From the NCBI GenBank assembly GCA_020747065.1, contig JAGMVK010000008.1, positions 310,001 to 374,000 of the forward strand: a DNA stretch of 64,000 bases, read 5' to 3'. The DNA comes from Cadophora sp. MPI-SDFR-AT-0126. Its lineage: Eukaryota; Ascomycota; Leotiomycetes; Helotiales; Ploettnerulaceae. Made by a program: the position numbers and the translations under genes. The first letter of the stretch is position 1. Each line of letters opens with the position of its first letter. Positions 11,727 through 24,385 of this stretch are shown piece after piece. The notes under the pieces are model-generated. The model saw only the letters and a list, made by a program, of their open reading frames with translations, was not told the DNA's origin and searched no databases.

Positions 11727-12677
11727 AGTAGCCGTCTCGATTGCTATAACATAGTCATGTCGGATAGGATCAAGGGCAGTCTATCTGAGCTTTAAGTGAA
11801 AGGAGTGAGTTGAGATGCAGCTGATTTTAATAGGGATGGTCGAGAAGATCTAGACATCATCGCAGGGGAATTCCGCACTAAGATATTTCTTCTATTACGT
11901 TTCGAGAGCGGAACGGAAAAGCGGCACCCTAGACAAATTACACCAATGAATGGCTTCAAATCAAAGCTTGTTTCTGAAATGCACAGGGATTTGAAGCTGT
12001 CATCGGGTTTTGGAGAAGAGTCGGGTCCGAGGCATGAGATTTTCGGCCGGGTTGTAGTAAACATCTGGCACCGAAGTGGACGGAATAAAAAGATTAAAAC
12101 CATTCCCGAGCATAGATACGCATTTCGTGCGTTTTATGACGAGATCACGACACTTTTGTGTATGAGATATGGCTCAAATTTGCTTCCCTGAAGACCTTGA
12201 ATAAAGAAAACTTCCTTTGTTCGGTATGAGTAATTATTCCCGTGGCTCGCGTGCTTTCGGATGGAGACTTCCAACATGAGTAACGCGACGCCACATTTGC
12301 CTCGATCACAAGTGGAAAGCTTCACAAGCCAATAAAGCTTCCCCGGATTGGCATCGCGGGGTACGGCGACTACCTAATATGATTAATAACAGCTTCAAGA
12401 ACAGAGCATTTCGACAGATTCACCCTGAGGAAATGTACAGTCTGGACTCTGGGCTCAATATTGTCAAATTAGCTGCAATCCTAACCATGCAAAGCCCACC
12501 GAGAGATTCCGACCGTCTCTACCAAATTACCCCTGTTCATGTTGGCAAATCTCGCTTGTCTCTCTCCACTTCTTCCCAATCAACAATAATACTTTCTACT
12601 TTATGAATCGACGATCGGAATATAGACCCCACGTCTCTAGCACTATTCCACCTCTTCTTCAAGAAAATCTCCGGCAC
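11727..12677. other. Intergenic region between MFS promoter and GH71 3' end
   Basis: Upstream region of the MFS gene and 3' flank of the GH71 gene. Short frames on both strands (75-103 aa) show no domain. No repeat was seen. Confidence 0.45.
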
Positions 12678-15600
12678 TTAACTCGGAGTTGAAGTGATTC
12701 CTGCGCACGCCGTCTTGATATCAAATTTTGACAGAGTCGTGACGTCTTTGATGGTGACGCCAAATCTGTCAGGGTTGTTTATACAGTAGCACCAACTGCA
12801 AATGTTAGTAGAAAACAAAATGAAGTACTTTTTCAGAATCATAAATCGTACCTTGGAGCATGGGAATTTCCCCAGCCGGGTTCTTCAAGAACAGCTACCA
12901 TGTCCTTCACGGACTTCTTTGCAGAGATATCAAGTGGGAACTCGCAGATGGGGATATTCCAGATGCCTAGATGGGATAATGTTAGTTCTTGAAAGGGCAG
13001 CATTGCAATGTCGGTGGGGCTGAGCTACCAGGAAATTTGTATGACAGAGTGTCGTGGCCAAATTCGTCCCACAGAGCGAAAACGTGTTTATCATCTGGTT
13101 GGTAGTTGAAACCCCCGCCAGCTCCGTTATTGTTGTAAAATGACTCGATGCTGCCTGAGAGGACATCTTGCGTGTTGAACTTTTTTGTAGAAGAGCCAGG
13201 TTTGAGGTCATCCCATCCTGGGGGGTTTCGACAAAGAGAGATGTTTTCGAGTATGTTTCCAGGATCGACAAAAGCACTAAAATATCTTATCAGCATCAAA
13301 ACACAGGTAGGTACATAAGGCAAGAACTTTTACCTTTGGAAATAGCATCCTTTACCATACTTCGGCTCATAGTCTGATGTTTTAAAATTAGCATGAGTCT
13401 TCGGCCGTCATACTCTAGCATCACACGAGCAACTCAGAAACAGTGAGTATGGGCGGCACGCTGAATAAAGACCTACACTTCAATCCGGCATTATTATTGC
13501 CCGCTTCGACCGTAGTACTATCAACTGTTTACAGGTCAGATTTTCAGCTAAGATCAGAGTCGGATGTAAGAAGCTTACATTCGGATTGTGTCATTGGGAT
13601 GCAGAAGATGAAAACATTCTGCTTCCTCCACTATTTCGAATTCTTGTCAGTAAGCCCGCATTAAAATTAGGAGGTTCCTTGATAACCTGAAATAGGACTT
13701 ACTGCTGCATTCACAAGACCGGCCTGAATCATATTTGCGAAATAGTCATCGATCTCGGTTGCTTTGAACAGAGGCAAGCTTGTGTCGGTGTTGAGTATCG
13801 GAATTTGCTTGGAGACCAACCAGTACCCGTCATCAAAAATCCTGGTTGTGGCGATTCCCTCAGCGTGTCCATCGCTTAGGAACCCGGTATTGGCCGTGTC
13901 GATAGCTTGTGACATGGTATGAACAAAGTCCTGCGCGGAACTAGTACATGTCAGATCTCTGCGCCAAAACACTGTCACTTCCATAGCGATAATGTTGGAC
14001 CACTTACTTCTCAAGAGTGATAAGGTTTTCGATTGTATCGTCGGAGTTGGTCATGGTCAATGTGATCCCTACAACTGCGGAGCTGACGGCAGAAGCTGCA
14101 TTAGCAGCCGCCACAGCTCCCCAGACGCCGAGAAATGGACCTGCGGCAGTGGCAATGATTGTGACAGCCCCAGAGATAGCAAACAGAATCTCTTTGATGA
14201 GCAAGTTTTTGTAGGCATTGGTATTATCAAAGAAGAATGTATCTTCTAATTGACTCTTCAAAGCTGCGAATGCTGTCCAACTTTTGAATATTGAGTTGTA
14301 GAGAATGTTGTATCCCTATACGTAGTTAGTCCTGAGTCTTATCTTCTTTATTGGCTCTCTGGATGGAACTCACGATGTTCAAATTCGCGCAGGAAAGCAG
14401 GACTCTAAACAAAAAGTGTAGTCAGCATGAGACTATGGAAGTTATTCAGCCAATTTTTAAACAATGATATCAAGTTGGCTATGATGAATTGCACCGGAAC
14501 TTCAGACTTCAGAATGCCCAGATTTTGGAGGGATTGTAGGCGTACGTACAGATATGCCCAACCAGAGCCAGATTGGTACTGGGCTTGTCCCATGTCATTA
14601 CAATTTGGCCGTGAGCAGGGAGCATCAGTTCGACAAGTCATCTGTTCTCCAATACCCAACGGTCTCGCTAAGTCCTTGCAATAATCGGACGTGTATGCAT
14701 TTGCACTCCACCAGACTGGCACTAGTTAGAAGAAATTGGCGCTACAAGAGGAGAGGCTTACGTGAAAGCTCGGTCGTAGCACTATCAACATTAGACTTAA
14801 ACCAGGAGTCGGGGCATGGAATGAAACTTACTCGACTTCATCCCACATGTCGCGACTGAGGACAGATTCTGCAAGTATCAGAATCAGAAATACCCAAAAG
14901 AGGGTCAGATATACATACTTGAAATGTCATCGCAAGAAGAGTCTGGAGTTAAAGGCGTGGGAGCAAATATGCCTCCAGGACCAGAAGAGACCTTACAAGC
15001 CCCAGCTGGGCAATATCCGTAGGAACAGGCGAATTGACACAGTCCTGTGGTATTCCTTGTCAGAGTCTATCGTTGCGTAGGATCTTTCCGAAGAAAGGAA
15101 AAGGACAACTATAAGAATCAGAAAATACTCACCATTGTATAATCGTCCTTCTAGGCCAGTAGCTGCCGATGCAGTGAGCTGCGTAAATGAAGGAAAAGCA
15201 TTCAAGGCTCCCGTAGCTAGACACGTGCAAGAAGCCATTGGCTATCACAATCATTAGTCGCTATTATCTCAAATGAATGATCGGTCAATGTTCGCTCAAC
15301 ATACACACATGCCATAATTACAGGCAAATTCGCAAAGACCTTGACAGAATGTTAGCTGAAGCTCATTTCTAGTATGCAGAAAATAGTTTCCTTCTGCGCC
15401 GAAACGAGAAAGAGAAACTGCGCATGAACGGAAATACACAGTTTGGCCGCCAGGGATTTGGATGAGATATACCTTGAAGGTTTCCACTGCCAGTTCCTCT
15501 GATGCAAACTAGTCGAAGATAGCATAGTTAGCCAACGTGAGTCCGAGGATTGAAATCCCAAAGATATCATACCAGGGGGTGCAAACTCAGAGACAGTTGG

Positions 15601-18368
15601 TACGATGAGAGGCTGTTTTGTAGTACTACAAGCTATGCAAAGAATTAGAATTAGATCGATTTTTTCGGCCAGTTGAGTGAAGCCCAAGAGGTAGCTTAGA
15701 CCTCATCCATTGAAAGGCTCCGCCAAGCAACTCTGATAGTCACACGGGGACTTGGCTGTCTCCACAAAACCTAGAAGCGAGCATTACCTGAGGAGGGGCA
15801 GTAGCCGTAGCTAACATGAGTATTAGTAGGTGTTGACAAATTCGTACCGCAGATGTTCAGGGATTGAAGTTGGGTGACTGAGGATAAGATACTTACTTGC
15901 AAGCATAGCTACAAAGTCCACTGTAGGCCTCACTTAAGCCCGCAGCGGGAAAGCCTGTTGTTCCTGTGGCAGTTGGTAGCTCGACTTGTTTTCCTCTTGC
16001 TAGACAGACACAGGCCTCTGGGGGACTAATACCAGCATATGTCAGCATTTCTCATAGTAGAGCATTCATGGGACGGGGAAAAGGGTCAAAGTACCAATAG
16101 CCATATTGACATGTAAATCCGCACAATCCCGCAAAATTATTGGCGCCAGTTCCCTTGACGCAGACCTGCTGGTCCAGCGTACGTGGGGGTTTCGCAGAGA
16201 TGGAGGAGGATGACACTGCGAATTCTATTAGTAGTGTTCTTCTCATCGTAATGCCCGGAGCCTATTCGTATGAAAATGCTTGTTGATATCCGAGATAAGT
16301 GAGAACAAACATACTGGCAGACCCAACCCATGCATTGTAGTTGTTGATTCCATTGGTACACTGCCAAGCGCGGGTCAGATGTCGTGATCATCTCGACTTC
16401 ACCTCTAGACCGATAGTGTCACTCACACCTGTGGTAATCGACCGCCCATTGACCATAGCAATCGTGGCGCCGTTCCGTTTGATGGTAACAACAACGGCAC
16501 CAGTTCGGCCCCCAAATGGTACACTCCCATGATACACGCCAACATTACCATCTGGCACGGAAGACCAAGTCGCTGCAACACTTGCGCCTCCAATGGTTAC
16601 TGACACATCTGCTGGTGATCCTAGTAATGCCGAGTAAAAAATTTCATCAACAAGGATCTCGCTTGGAGCAACTTATCAGATATCAGCACTTGATCCATGG
16701 ACAGAGATAAAGTACCGTCAAATCTCTCGGGTCTGGCTCTTAGAGGGAATATATGATGACTTACATTCAAGTTGTATTTGACTGGCAGTATTGCCACTAT
16801 TTTCTACAATCAGCAGGCCACAAATAGATTGAGCGGACAACGCTAATGGGGAAAAAGCTTACCTGGTTCCGCCAGTGGAACATGCATCTTTCGGATTAAT
16901 TCGGTACCATGTTTGCAGTCCCTCTTGGGTGACAGTAGCTGTACCTGTCTTGTAGAGAGTAATGAGGTATGGAAGAAATGCTCTCCATCCATCATGAGGC
17001 ATGTCAGTCGCGTAATTGAAAGGTGCTTGGCCTGTGGTAAAAGCTCCCATCGCTTCAGGACGCAGTGGTCCAATGTAATCTACAGGGTCTTTCTCAGTAT
17101 TCATTGGGGAGGTCTTGTGGGTCCCCGCCACTCACGCGATTCCGGGTAGTCGTTCCAAGTCAGAATTTCAACAAATTCCGGTCTAAGCCAATTGACTTCG
17201 TTCCAACGATCAAACCAGAGACTACAGCAGAATTAACATATGCTCTCAGCTTAGTCTAATCGAATTAGAACATAATGAGTTGAGCACATCTACTTACTGA
17301 TCGCTACGCCAAAGCCAATTTTTACCACCATAGTATGGCACATTCGTATAGAACCAAGGAGATACGGGCATCATGTAGGGCAAGCCATCCAAGAAATGTT
17401 TGTATGACTGGAGCACGAATCAGTCAATCTATACTTATCGTCTTTTGAATAAAAAAAGGTAGATCGGCCGTGATAGAGCCCCGTCGGACTTCCATGAGTT
17501 GTCCCTGTAGTCAACTTACTGCATCTGTGTAAGTGTCCATATCGTGACCTCCCCAAGGCCAGGCAGCCCACGAGAAAAGACCATCTGCGGTGCCTATATG
17601 AAGCGTTAGCCGAATAAAATATCACACATCCGATGGAAACCGAAAGTGTGAAGTAAGGTTGATAAATTACCTCGGGCAACCGCTTCTTTGGCTCCAAGCG
17701 ATGACCAATCCCTGAATTCGCAATTTCAAATCAGATACTGCAGTTTGGCCAATACCAAATGATATTGGGATATATTCTCAGGGTTGAATTGCTGCTTACG
17801 GCATGAAGAAGCATCCTGTTTGAGCCTTGATGACACTCCAATCGAGTGCATTGCCGGGACCCTCGAATGTGGAAACAAATGGCTTTCCATTGTACTTGTA
17901 GTAATATTTGGTTGGGCCATAGTCGTTCAGTAAATCAATGACTTCATTTTGATGTCTCATTAGCTTGTGATCCAAATTTTCGACATCTTTGAGAGAAGCC
18001 CCAACTTTGGCGGGATGAACGAACCAGTTTGCTTTGGGAATGCTCCGTTACCAGCATAGTCAAACGAGAAGAACCATGGAAACTGTTGGCCAGATGCGGC
18101 TTGAAGCATGGTTGTCATTTGGCCTAATGCAACTTTATCGTTGTATGCAATGTTCATTGCAAAAGCATCGATACCAGCTTCTTTGGCGTATTTCATCTCG
18201 AACGCCCAGGTATCAGCTGTGTAGTTCTCTGCGTTACTCATCTATGTCTTGTCAACATCATGATCTGGTTACCGAGTGAGAGGTTATTACCATGAAGTGA
18301 GCAAAGACAGCATATGATTCAACCAACGAAGCTCCCAGCCCGAAGGCCAGGCCAAGAGATATCTTCAT
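12678..18368 (-). CDS. GH71 alpha-1,3-glucanase (mutanase) with four CBM24-like modules and an unassigned C-terminal half
   Basis: Secreted endo-alpha-1,3-glucan hydrolase, the family that attacks fungal cell-wall alpha-glucan. Exon 1 (18291-18368) is a signal peptide (MKISLGLAFGLGASLV). The GH71 domain spans about 18240-16860: NAENYTADTWAFEM, GIDAFAMNIAYND, PWFFSFDYAGNGAF, KPFVSTFEGPGNALDW, LFSWAAWPWGG, WFYTNVPYYGGKNW, EILTWNDYPES and YIGPL. A beta-sandwich linker (16388-16606) follows. Four CBM24-like repeats then occur with the signature GLCxxxCxYGYC: NFAGLCGFTCQYGYC, YSGLCSYACKYGYC, GLCEFACNYGMC and GLCQFACSYGYC (about 16200-14940). The last part (14900-12678) has a Cys-containing segment, a 45-residue Ala-rich hydrophobic stretch (14150-14040) and a Cys-rich end. 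It needs roughly 20 short introns; the one at 18242-18290 is clear. A split into two genes is possible, but the frames join smoothly. Borders are approximate. Confidence 0.82.
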
Positions 18369-20004
18369 CTTGGTTAAACGTTTGACCAAGCTGTCAAAAT
18401 CTCGGACTCTGGCGAATGTGACAGAGCTGTCGTTGACAGGAAGGTCCGACTGAAGAGCAGATTTGTAGAATTATATGTGAAAAGGGACCTTAAATGTATC
18501 CATGGCGAGGGAAACCTGGCGCAACTGCTGCGCCTCTCAGCTCACAACCTAGTGAGATCTCTTATTGCCTCTTAAAAATACCACCTGCCTATACCGGTGC
18601 CCTCTTCACGTCTTGGCAGAACGATAGCGGAGTAGTTTGATCGCTTTGATATGTGTAAGCGACGAGACAAACTCTGCCCACTGTTATCCGGAATTGTGTC
18701 TTTCAGAATGCTGCTCGAGGTGGACCGAGATGGGATGAAAGTTCCTGGACGTAGCTGAACACATGCATGAAAGCGGGCTGCCCAAAGTAAACTAGGTGAG
18801 AGTTGAAATGAAAGCGGCAATTTAAAGGAGACGCAGTGACGAACAGGGGGTACATGGACACTCTCGAGCTTGTCCGTGGAGTTTCTGACTAGACGAAACT
18901 CGGAGATCGTAGAGGAAAATACTGCAGGTTCAACAAGACAAATCTGAAAGAGACTTGCTTGCATGGTCAACCTTGCATGTTGCCCCTTGGAATCTGCCAA
19001 AAGTTGAAAACCCCAGCAGGAAGTCTGATGAGATAACGCTTGCCGAACATTAATCCATATCAACCACAAGGCTTGCACCATGTACCGCCAATCATGATCA
19101 GGCTGAGGTACCGAGACAGGTTGTCTAGATTCTCATGAAAATCTCAAACTGTTAGCTCACCTCAATATAAACCTCCTTGGCGCTATAGTGGATTGAGAAA
19201 GGGGTGAAGCGAGCCGCGCTGGTTACCTTAAATTGACATATCCCCGCATTCGGGAGATATTCATCGGCTGTGCATCAGATGATGATCGGGGCACAACCCC
19301 AAAGAGTTATAGTGGACACATACTTGTCTAGATAGACTCTAGTGATTGCCGACCAATTTCATACATCCAAATGACTACTCCGTAGTGCTAGCCTTAAGCT
19401 CCAAAATAAGAGCCTCGTGCAGAAGCACTGGTTACCATTTTTGGGCGTCGAGTTGGTCAAACCCGCCATGTTCGTACTTCTGATCGGTTATCTAGTGGAT
19501 AGGGATCTTGTTTCTATATGTAGTAGGACTCTTCCATGTTGCCATGTACGTTTCTTCACGCTGAGCTTCCGTAGATAAGAATGCTTGTCTCTGCAGTTTA
19601 ATTTCTGACGTGCATGATCTTTGCCGCTAAGCGACTCGTTCGATACATGGTTTTGATGGTCTCAGGGTTTTTGCAGTTAATGGGGGCCCACGAAAATGTC
19701 CAGAGGACCAGTGGTTGCATTTGTTCTAGATTGTGGCTACCGCTCCCCCGCAAACACGAATCCCGTGTACTTAGGCTTGCTAATAAGCTACCCTACGTAA
19801 ATCAGAGGACTAATCGACATCGGATTGAGGTATGTAGTTTGGGTAACGTATTTCTACCACTCCAAGAGCGACTTTGGGACAAGAAACAAAAGAGCGCCAG
19901 TGAGCTAGAACATATTTATCCAACTTGAGGATCAACCAACAATTTTACAGCCGGCGCATTTGCCCTTCAAGTTGAATTATCCTCTTGTGACCTCCCTTCG
20001 AGTG
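18369..20004. other. Intergenic region upstream of GH71
   Basis: Promoter side of GH71 and 3' flank of the carboxylesterase. A 169-aa frame at 18572-19081 (-) has no domain and atypical composition and is not called as a gene. Nothing else recognised. Confidence 0.45.
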
Positions 20005-21693
20005 TCATGGTGAAGTATCATACGTCGCACCAGGAATATGGCAAGCTCCATCGACAGCATTCCCATCCACAAATTGAACCACCTGATCATCGGCGCCAAA
20101 CCTCGCAAGTTTACCACCAGTACTCTGCATAGTATCATACTGGGGCCAATCGCCAATCGAATCTGGATCCGTCGCAAAACTCAAAAAGTAGTCCTGCATC
20201 TTCTCCGAAGTCTTGACTTCCAGGTCCGGAATCGCACCGGGAGCAATGAGATATGTGCCGAACAGCATATACAGATCTGAATAGTGGTAGGCACCTAGCC
20301 ATGATGGAGCTGCGATGTTGCTGAAGTTGCCAGCCCATTCGTAGCGGTACGTTGGGAGGTTGACTTGATCGCGTATCACGCTGGTGTTGTAGGCCGCGCA
20401 AACTGTATTGAGAGTCTGGGTAAGAATTCGTGCTTCTGAAGGGCCTTCTGTGTAGTTGTTGATTGGATATGGTACGAGTGCTGAAGGTTCCCGAGAGGTA
20501 GTGCCGATGATTTTGGGGAGTTGGGCAACCTTTCCAGTTAGGTATCTTTCGGTGTAGTTGGAGAAAACATATTTTTCATCGACTGATTCTTATTAGCGAG
20601 ACGGAATGGAGATGATAGTGAGGTGGGACTGACTCTGTCGAGTGAATGCTATTGCTGGCTGTGATGTATTCACCAATGTTGAATTATCCTGGTACTGCCC
20701 GACAAGGTTCTCGATTCTTTGCATGGGGACCCTGCGCAGGCAAGCAAGTTCAAGTTCAGCGTCCTCGAAGTCGCAACCGAGAGACTTGGCGACAAATGTG
20801 AAGTTCGTGCCTGTATAGTCTTGGTTGGTCGAGCGACCAAGTGTAACACCTGAACTAGAGATTGAAGCCTGGATGATTGGATCATGGTACCAAGCGAACA
20901 GATACATGTCAGTGGCACCAGCTCCTGCAGACTGGCCCCAAAGAGTGATCTTTTCAGGATCGCCACCAAAAGCGGCGATGTTCTCATGCACTCATTCGAC
21001 TGCCTTTCGTTGATCCTGGAGAGCGAAATTTGTGTTTCCGTTTAGGCCTCGAGCATTGGTGTATCCGAAGATGTTGACGCGGTAGTTTGTCGTGACCACG
21101 ATATGACTTTGCGAACGATGAACCCAATTGGGCGGAAGTTGAGTTGGAATGTTTACTCCCCCAGTCACATCGCCACCGCCAGTCAAGTAATGAACTACTG
21201 GAAGTTTGGAATCTGCAGTTGCGTTTGCGGGTGTCCAGATTGCCATCGAAAGGCAATCTTCAGCTGAGTTGACCGCTGCCTCGCCGGCGAGCAGACTCTG
21301 TCCGTAGTTCACGATCAGGTTGCCAGTGATATTGAGCGCCCAAACCGTAGGAATTGCTGAGATGTATTGCGGGCATGAAGGGCCGTAGACAGTTGAATCA
21401 ATGAATTCAGAGGAGTCGTCCTGTGCTTCGGGGGATGCCCATCTTCGCTTCCCAATCGGTGGCTGCTCATGTCAGCAGTATGTCTTTAGAATGGACTGGT
21501 GTTCTTACCTTCGCATATGGCACATACAAGAACTGCCTGACATCGAGATATGTGTCATTCAGATTTCCAGTAAAGGTACCAGTCCTCGTCTTGACGGTCA
21601 GGTTGTCACTTGTTGAGTTTCCACAACTAGCGATAGCCTGTGCTTGTGCACACGCAGCGAAGAGCAGAATAAGAGAATTTGCTGTCAACATCT
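20005..21693 (-). pseudogene. Secreted type-B carboxylesterase with one internal TGA
   Basis: Alpha/beta-hydrolase esterase/lipase of the carboxylesterase type-B family. The signal peptide (MLTANSLILLFAACAQA) starts at 21693, and a TATATA lies at 21825-21830 upstream. An intron near 21450-21505 follows FLYVPYAK, and a second lies near 20591-20634. Family motifs are present in order: SEDCLS-like AEDCLSMAIW, the oxyanion GGG, NYRVNIFGY, the nucleophile elbow GQSAGAGA, and the catalytic-histidine segment AYHYSDLYMLFGTY. Between RKAVE and VHENIAAFGGDP the frame holds TGA (complement of 20992-20994), exactly where the family has a near-invariant Trp (EWVxENIxxFGGDP); TGG to TGA is one base. Everything on both sides remains in the same frame and undamaged, so the break is very recent or a sequencing error. 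Readthrough at a TGA cannot be excluded. Confidence 0.8.
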
Positions 21694-22904
21694 TGATCTT
21701 GAAAAAATTAAAACTTCCTGGGCTGACATCGACACGATATGGAAAACTTCCATCTTCCTTATAACTGAGCTCGGTCCCGAACCTTGGTCTTGGCATCATC
21801 TCTAAACCTTTTGGGATGGAAGAGTATATATGCCAAGTAGACAAGCCATGAAAGCAGTGGGATACTGCGTCATAGATCAACATGACAGTCGGACCGGACG
21901 AACTGACTAAGAAGAAAGCAAGTACAAGCGACTCGGCATCGTGTCTTTCCCCTCTTTTGCTTCCCAATTATCTATATTCGAACTGCAAAATTCGGACTTC
22001 GACGAGCTTCAGACGCGGAAGTATACTTCCATGGCACCATTTCGAGATTTTATTCGGCCCGGAAGAATAAAGTACAGACTAATGGAGGTTATTTTGTCCC
22101 CGCAACTTGGATCATGGGCTCTCCATATCCCACTTTCAGGTCCCGCTACCCCGCAATCAGATTTTGAGATGGGGCCTATCGCTTGATGACTCAAAGTCCG
22201 AACAGTAGGAGGTAACCTTGGCTTCTGGGCTCGAGAAAGAATTGCGCGAGTTGGGCATGCCAATTCTTTGTATGTTTTTCTGGAGAGCGAAAAGCGCTTC
22301 CTTTACTTCTTGTTTAGACTCAAGAGAAGAATGCCAAGACTTCAACGTTCTCTTCATTGCCTCCTCAAATCCTCATGTAGTCACCTCATATCTATGTCAA
22401 TAAAATCTCATTGTCGAAATACACCTTCGCGCAATCACTCTTGTCATCTTCACGTGTTCAGGGCGAAGCTCTGGTTGTTGGAGTTCTCGAGATCTTGGAG
22501 CACGTGAACAATGTTGAGTGGTTCGAGAACCAGTCCTTGGCTCTCTTATTAGAACGAGGTCTTGTCTCAGTGAATCCTTGTGATAACTCAGTCCTGTCCC
22601 TAAATAATAATGATTTGAGTTAGTTTCAACGCGTTGGTCTCCTTGACAAAGAGTTATCTTTGTGGATGTTGATGCGAGTCTTTGTTTGCTGCCTAGCGGA
22701 AACAATGTCAACAAAGCTGATGTCACTTCGTCTTCAATTTGCTCGCCTTTGATCGTAATTCAATATCGCTCGGGCGCACACTATGCCGTCCCACATCAAA
22801 AATTTCGAAAATCAGAAATGCTTCCTCTCTCACACCTTTCCACATTCCTCGAGTACTTCGAAAAATCCTCCGAAAACCGAAAGCAACACAGGTCTTCAGC
22901 CACG
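21694..22904. other. Intergenic, divergent promoter region
   Basis: Between the carboxylesterase (-) and the Cys/Lys-rich gene (+). The carboxylesterase frame extends upstream of its ATG at 21467-21967, but the signal-peptide Met is the natural start. No other feature seen. Confidence 0.45.
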
Positions 22905-23598
22905 ATGCCTCACGCCTCGACCGGAACTCAACACGCCTGCCCCGGTGCCTCTGGACCTGTCACTCTCAGGAATGGAAACATCATCTCCGCAGGAAATTGT
23001 ACGTGGACCACCAGCAAGGGAAAATACAGGTGGTGCAGCAGGCACGAGAACATCTGCTACCCGCACGACTGGACCTATTCGAAGAAGGACGAGTGCAAGC
23101 ATTGCCAAAAAGCAAAACAGTGGGCTCAACTCTCGCATTTCTTTTCTTGTTTACATGCTAATTGATCGTAGGGCCGCAAGGGAGGAGGCAGAGAGGAAGA
23201 AAGATGAGAAGAGGAAGAGGAAGCGCGATGAGGATGATGACGAGAGGAAGACGCCGAGGAAGCAGGGCGATAAAGGCGGCAAGAAAACACCGGCAACAAA
23301 ATCCTCCACTCCTTCCACGAGGAAGACAAGATCTTCTACGAAGAAGGAAGCGGAGCAGAAGGGAGGCAAAGAGGGAGGAAAACAGGCGCAGCACTGGCAC
23401 TTCTGGTTGTTGGGGGAGAAAACGATCGACCTTGACAGGCTGTTGGATGATACCGTGGCTGCACCAGAATCAAGGCGAGCTTCGTGTTCAGAGGGACATT
23501 CGGATTGTGCTTACAGGCGATTCTCGCAGGAGCATGCCGATCTTCTCACGGCCATCAAACCATACCTCCGCGACCTACCGGAGCCAACCACAGCCTAG
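22905..23598 (+). CDS. Hypothetical protein: Cys-rich N-terminus, Lys/Arg-rich middle
   Basis: Family not recognised. Exon 1 (22905-23117) encodes about 71 aa with six cysteines arranged ACPG, NCTW, RWCSRHENIC, DECKHC, plausibly a small zinc-binding or disulphide module, without a signal peptide. A 54-bp intron (23118-23171, branch GCTAATTG) joins in frame to exon 2, which is extremely basic and charged (ERKKDEKRKRKRDEDDDERK, then TPATKSSTPSTRKTRSSTKK). It ends in a more ordered HWHFWLLGEKTIDLDRLLDD segment and a short helical tail. The composition suggests a nuclear, possibly nucleic-acid-binding protein of about 213 aa. The splice is supported by consensus sites and by loss of coding character in either frame beyond the junction. 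Confidence 0.6.
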
Positions 23599-24385
23599 GC
23601 AAACATGCGGGCGATACTTCTCCGTCCTTGAAGAAAGGTCATTGATGGATGACCAATCTGGGCCTTGGTGCTCTGGGTTTTGCAGACGATAGATTGTGTT
23701 TTGGTGATTGGATGGGAATTGGTAGTTTCGGGTGTCTTCGAATCTGGGTAATTTCCTCATAATCATCTCTCAAACACCACTGTCAGATCGCCAGTATTCC
23801 CATAAATTTCCTAAAGAAACTTAGGACAGGTTTTTGCACATCGTGACCAAAGTGAATTTTTTGATGTTCAACTTTGTTCTACCTGCCGAAAGGTATTCTA
23901 TTTTCCTCGACAGAGCCGACTACATTCCTAGGTTTTGGCATCTCCGATTTCGCTAATATACGGCATTGAGCTCAGTTTATCACACATCGTCACCGGCTTC
24001 AGTGCATCATGATGTGGTTAATGAAGTCTTAAGTCCTGCTGGGGTGTCAGATTTGCCCCTTTTTAAGCGAGCTTTAAGCGAAGTCTTGTTGTGCGGGTCC
24101 TTGATTTCTACTCTTCCTGTGGCTCCCGATTTGGCTTAATCTCATATGATCTTCATGCCTGTGTTCGCCCTACGATACTGTCTCTGGCCGAGATATTGTC
24201 GAGTGAATAGATTCCCCCACGTTCCCCTTGCATTCACCAAAGTTGTTCCACAGCTACGAGAAAGCGTGGTAAGTCGGTGAATGCTTCTAAGGAAACTACT
24301 TTCTCAAGAATCTCAACTGGCCTCGAGCTTTATACTGTGATTCTCATCATTGCTTCTGTGTCCCCAAATCTTTCAAATAGCCATT
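23599..24385. other. Intergenic between convergent genes
   Basis: 3' flanks of the Cys/Lys-rich gene and the SDR gene. No coding or repeat feature recognised. Confidence 0.5.

Noticed and set aside
9703..12678. MFS gene as part of a secondary-metabolite cluster
   Set aside because: No PKS, NRPS, terpene cyclase or dedicated tailoring enzymes are nearby; the SDR is 13 kb away with unrelated genes in between.
18572..19081. 169-aa minus-strand frame upstream of GH71
   Set aside because: No domain, no intron context, and amino-acid composition typical of a chance frame in the GH71 promoter.
22896..23400. Several minus-strand Leu/Ser/Phe-rich frames
   Set aside because: They are antisense shadows of the Lys/Glu-rich exon of the plus-strand gene.
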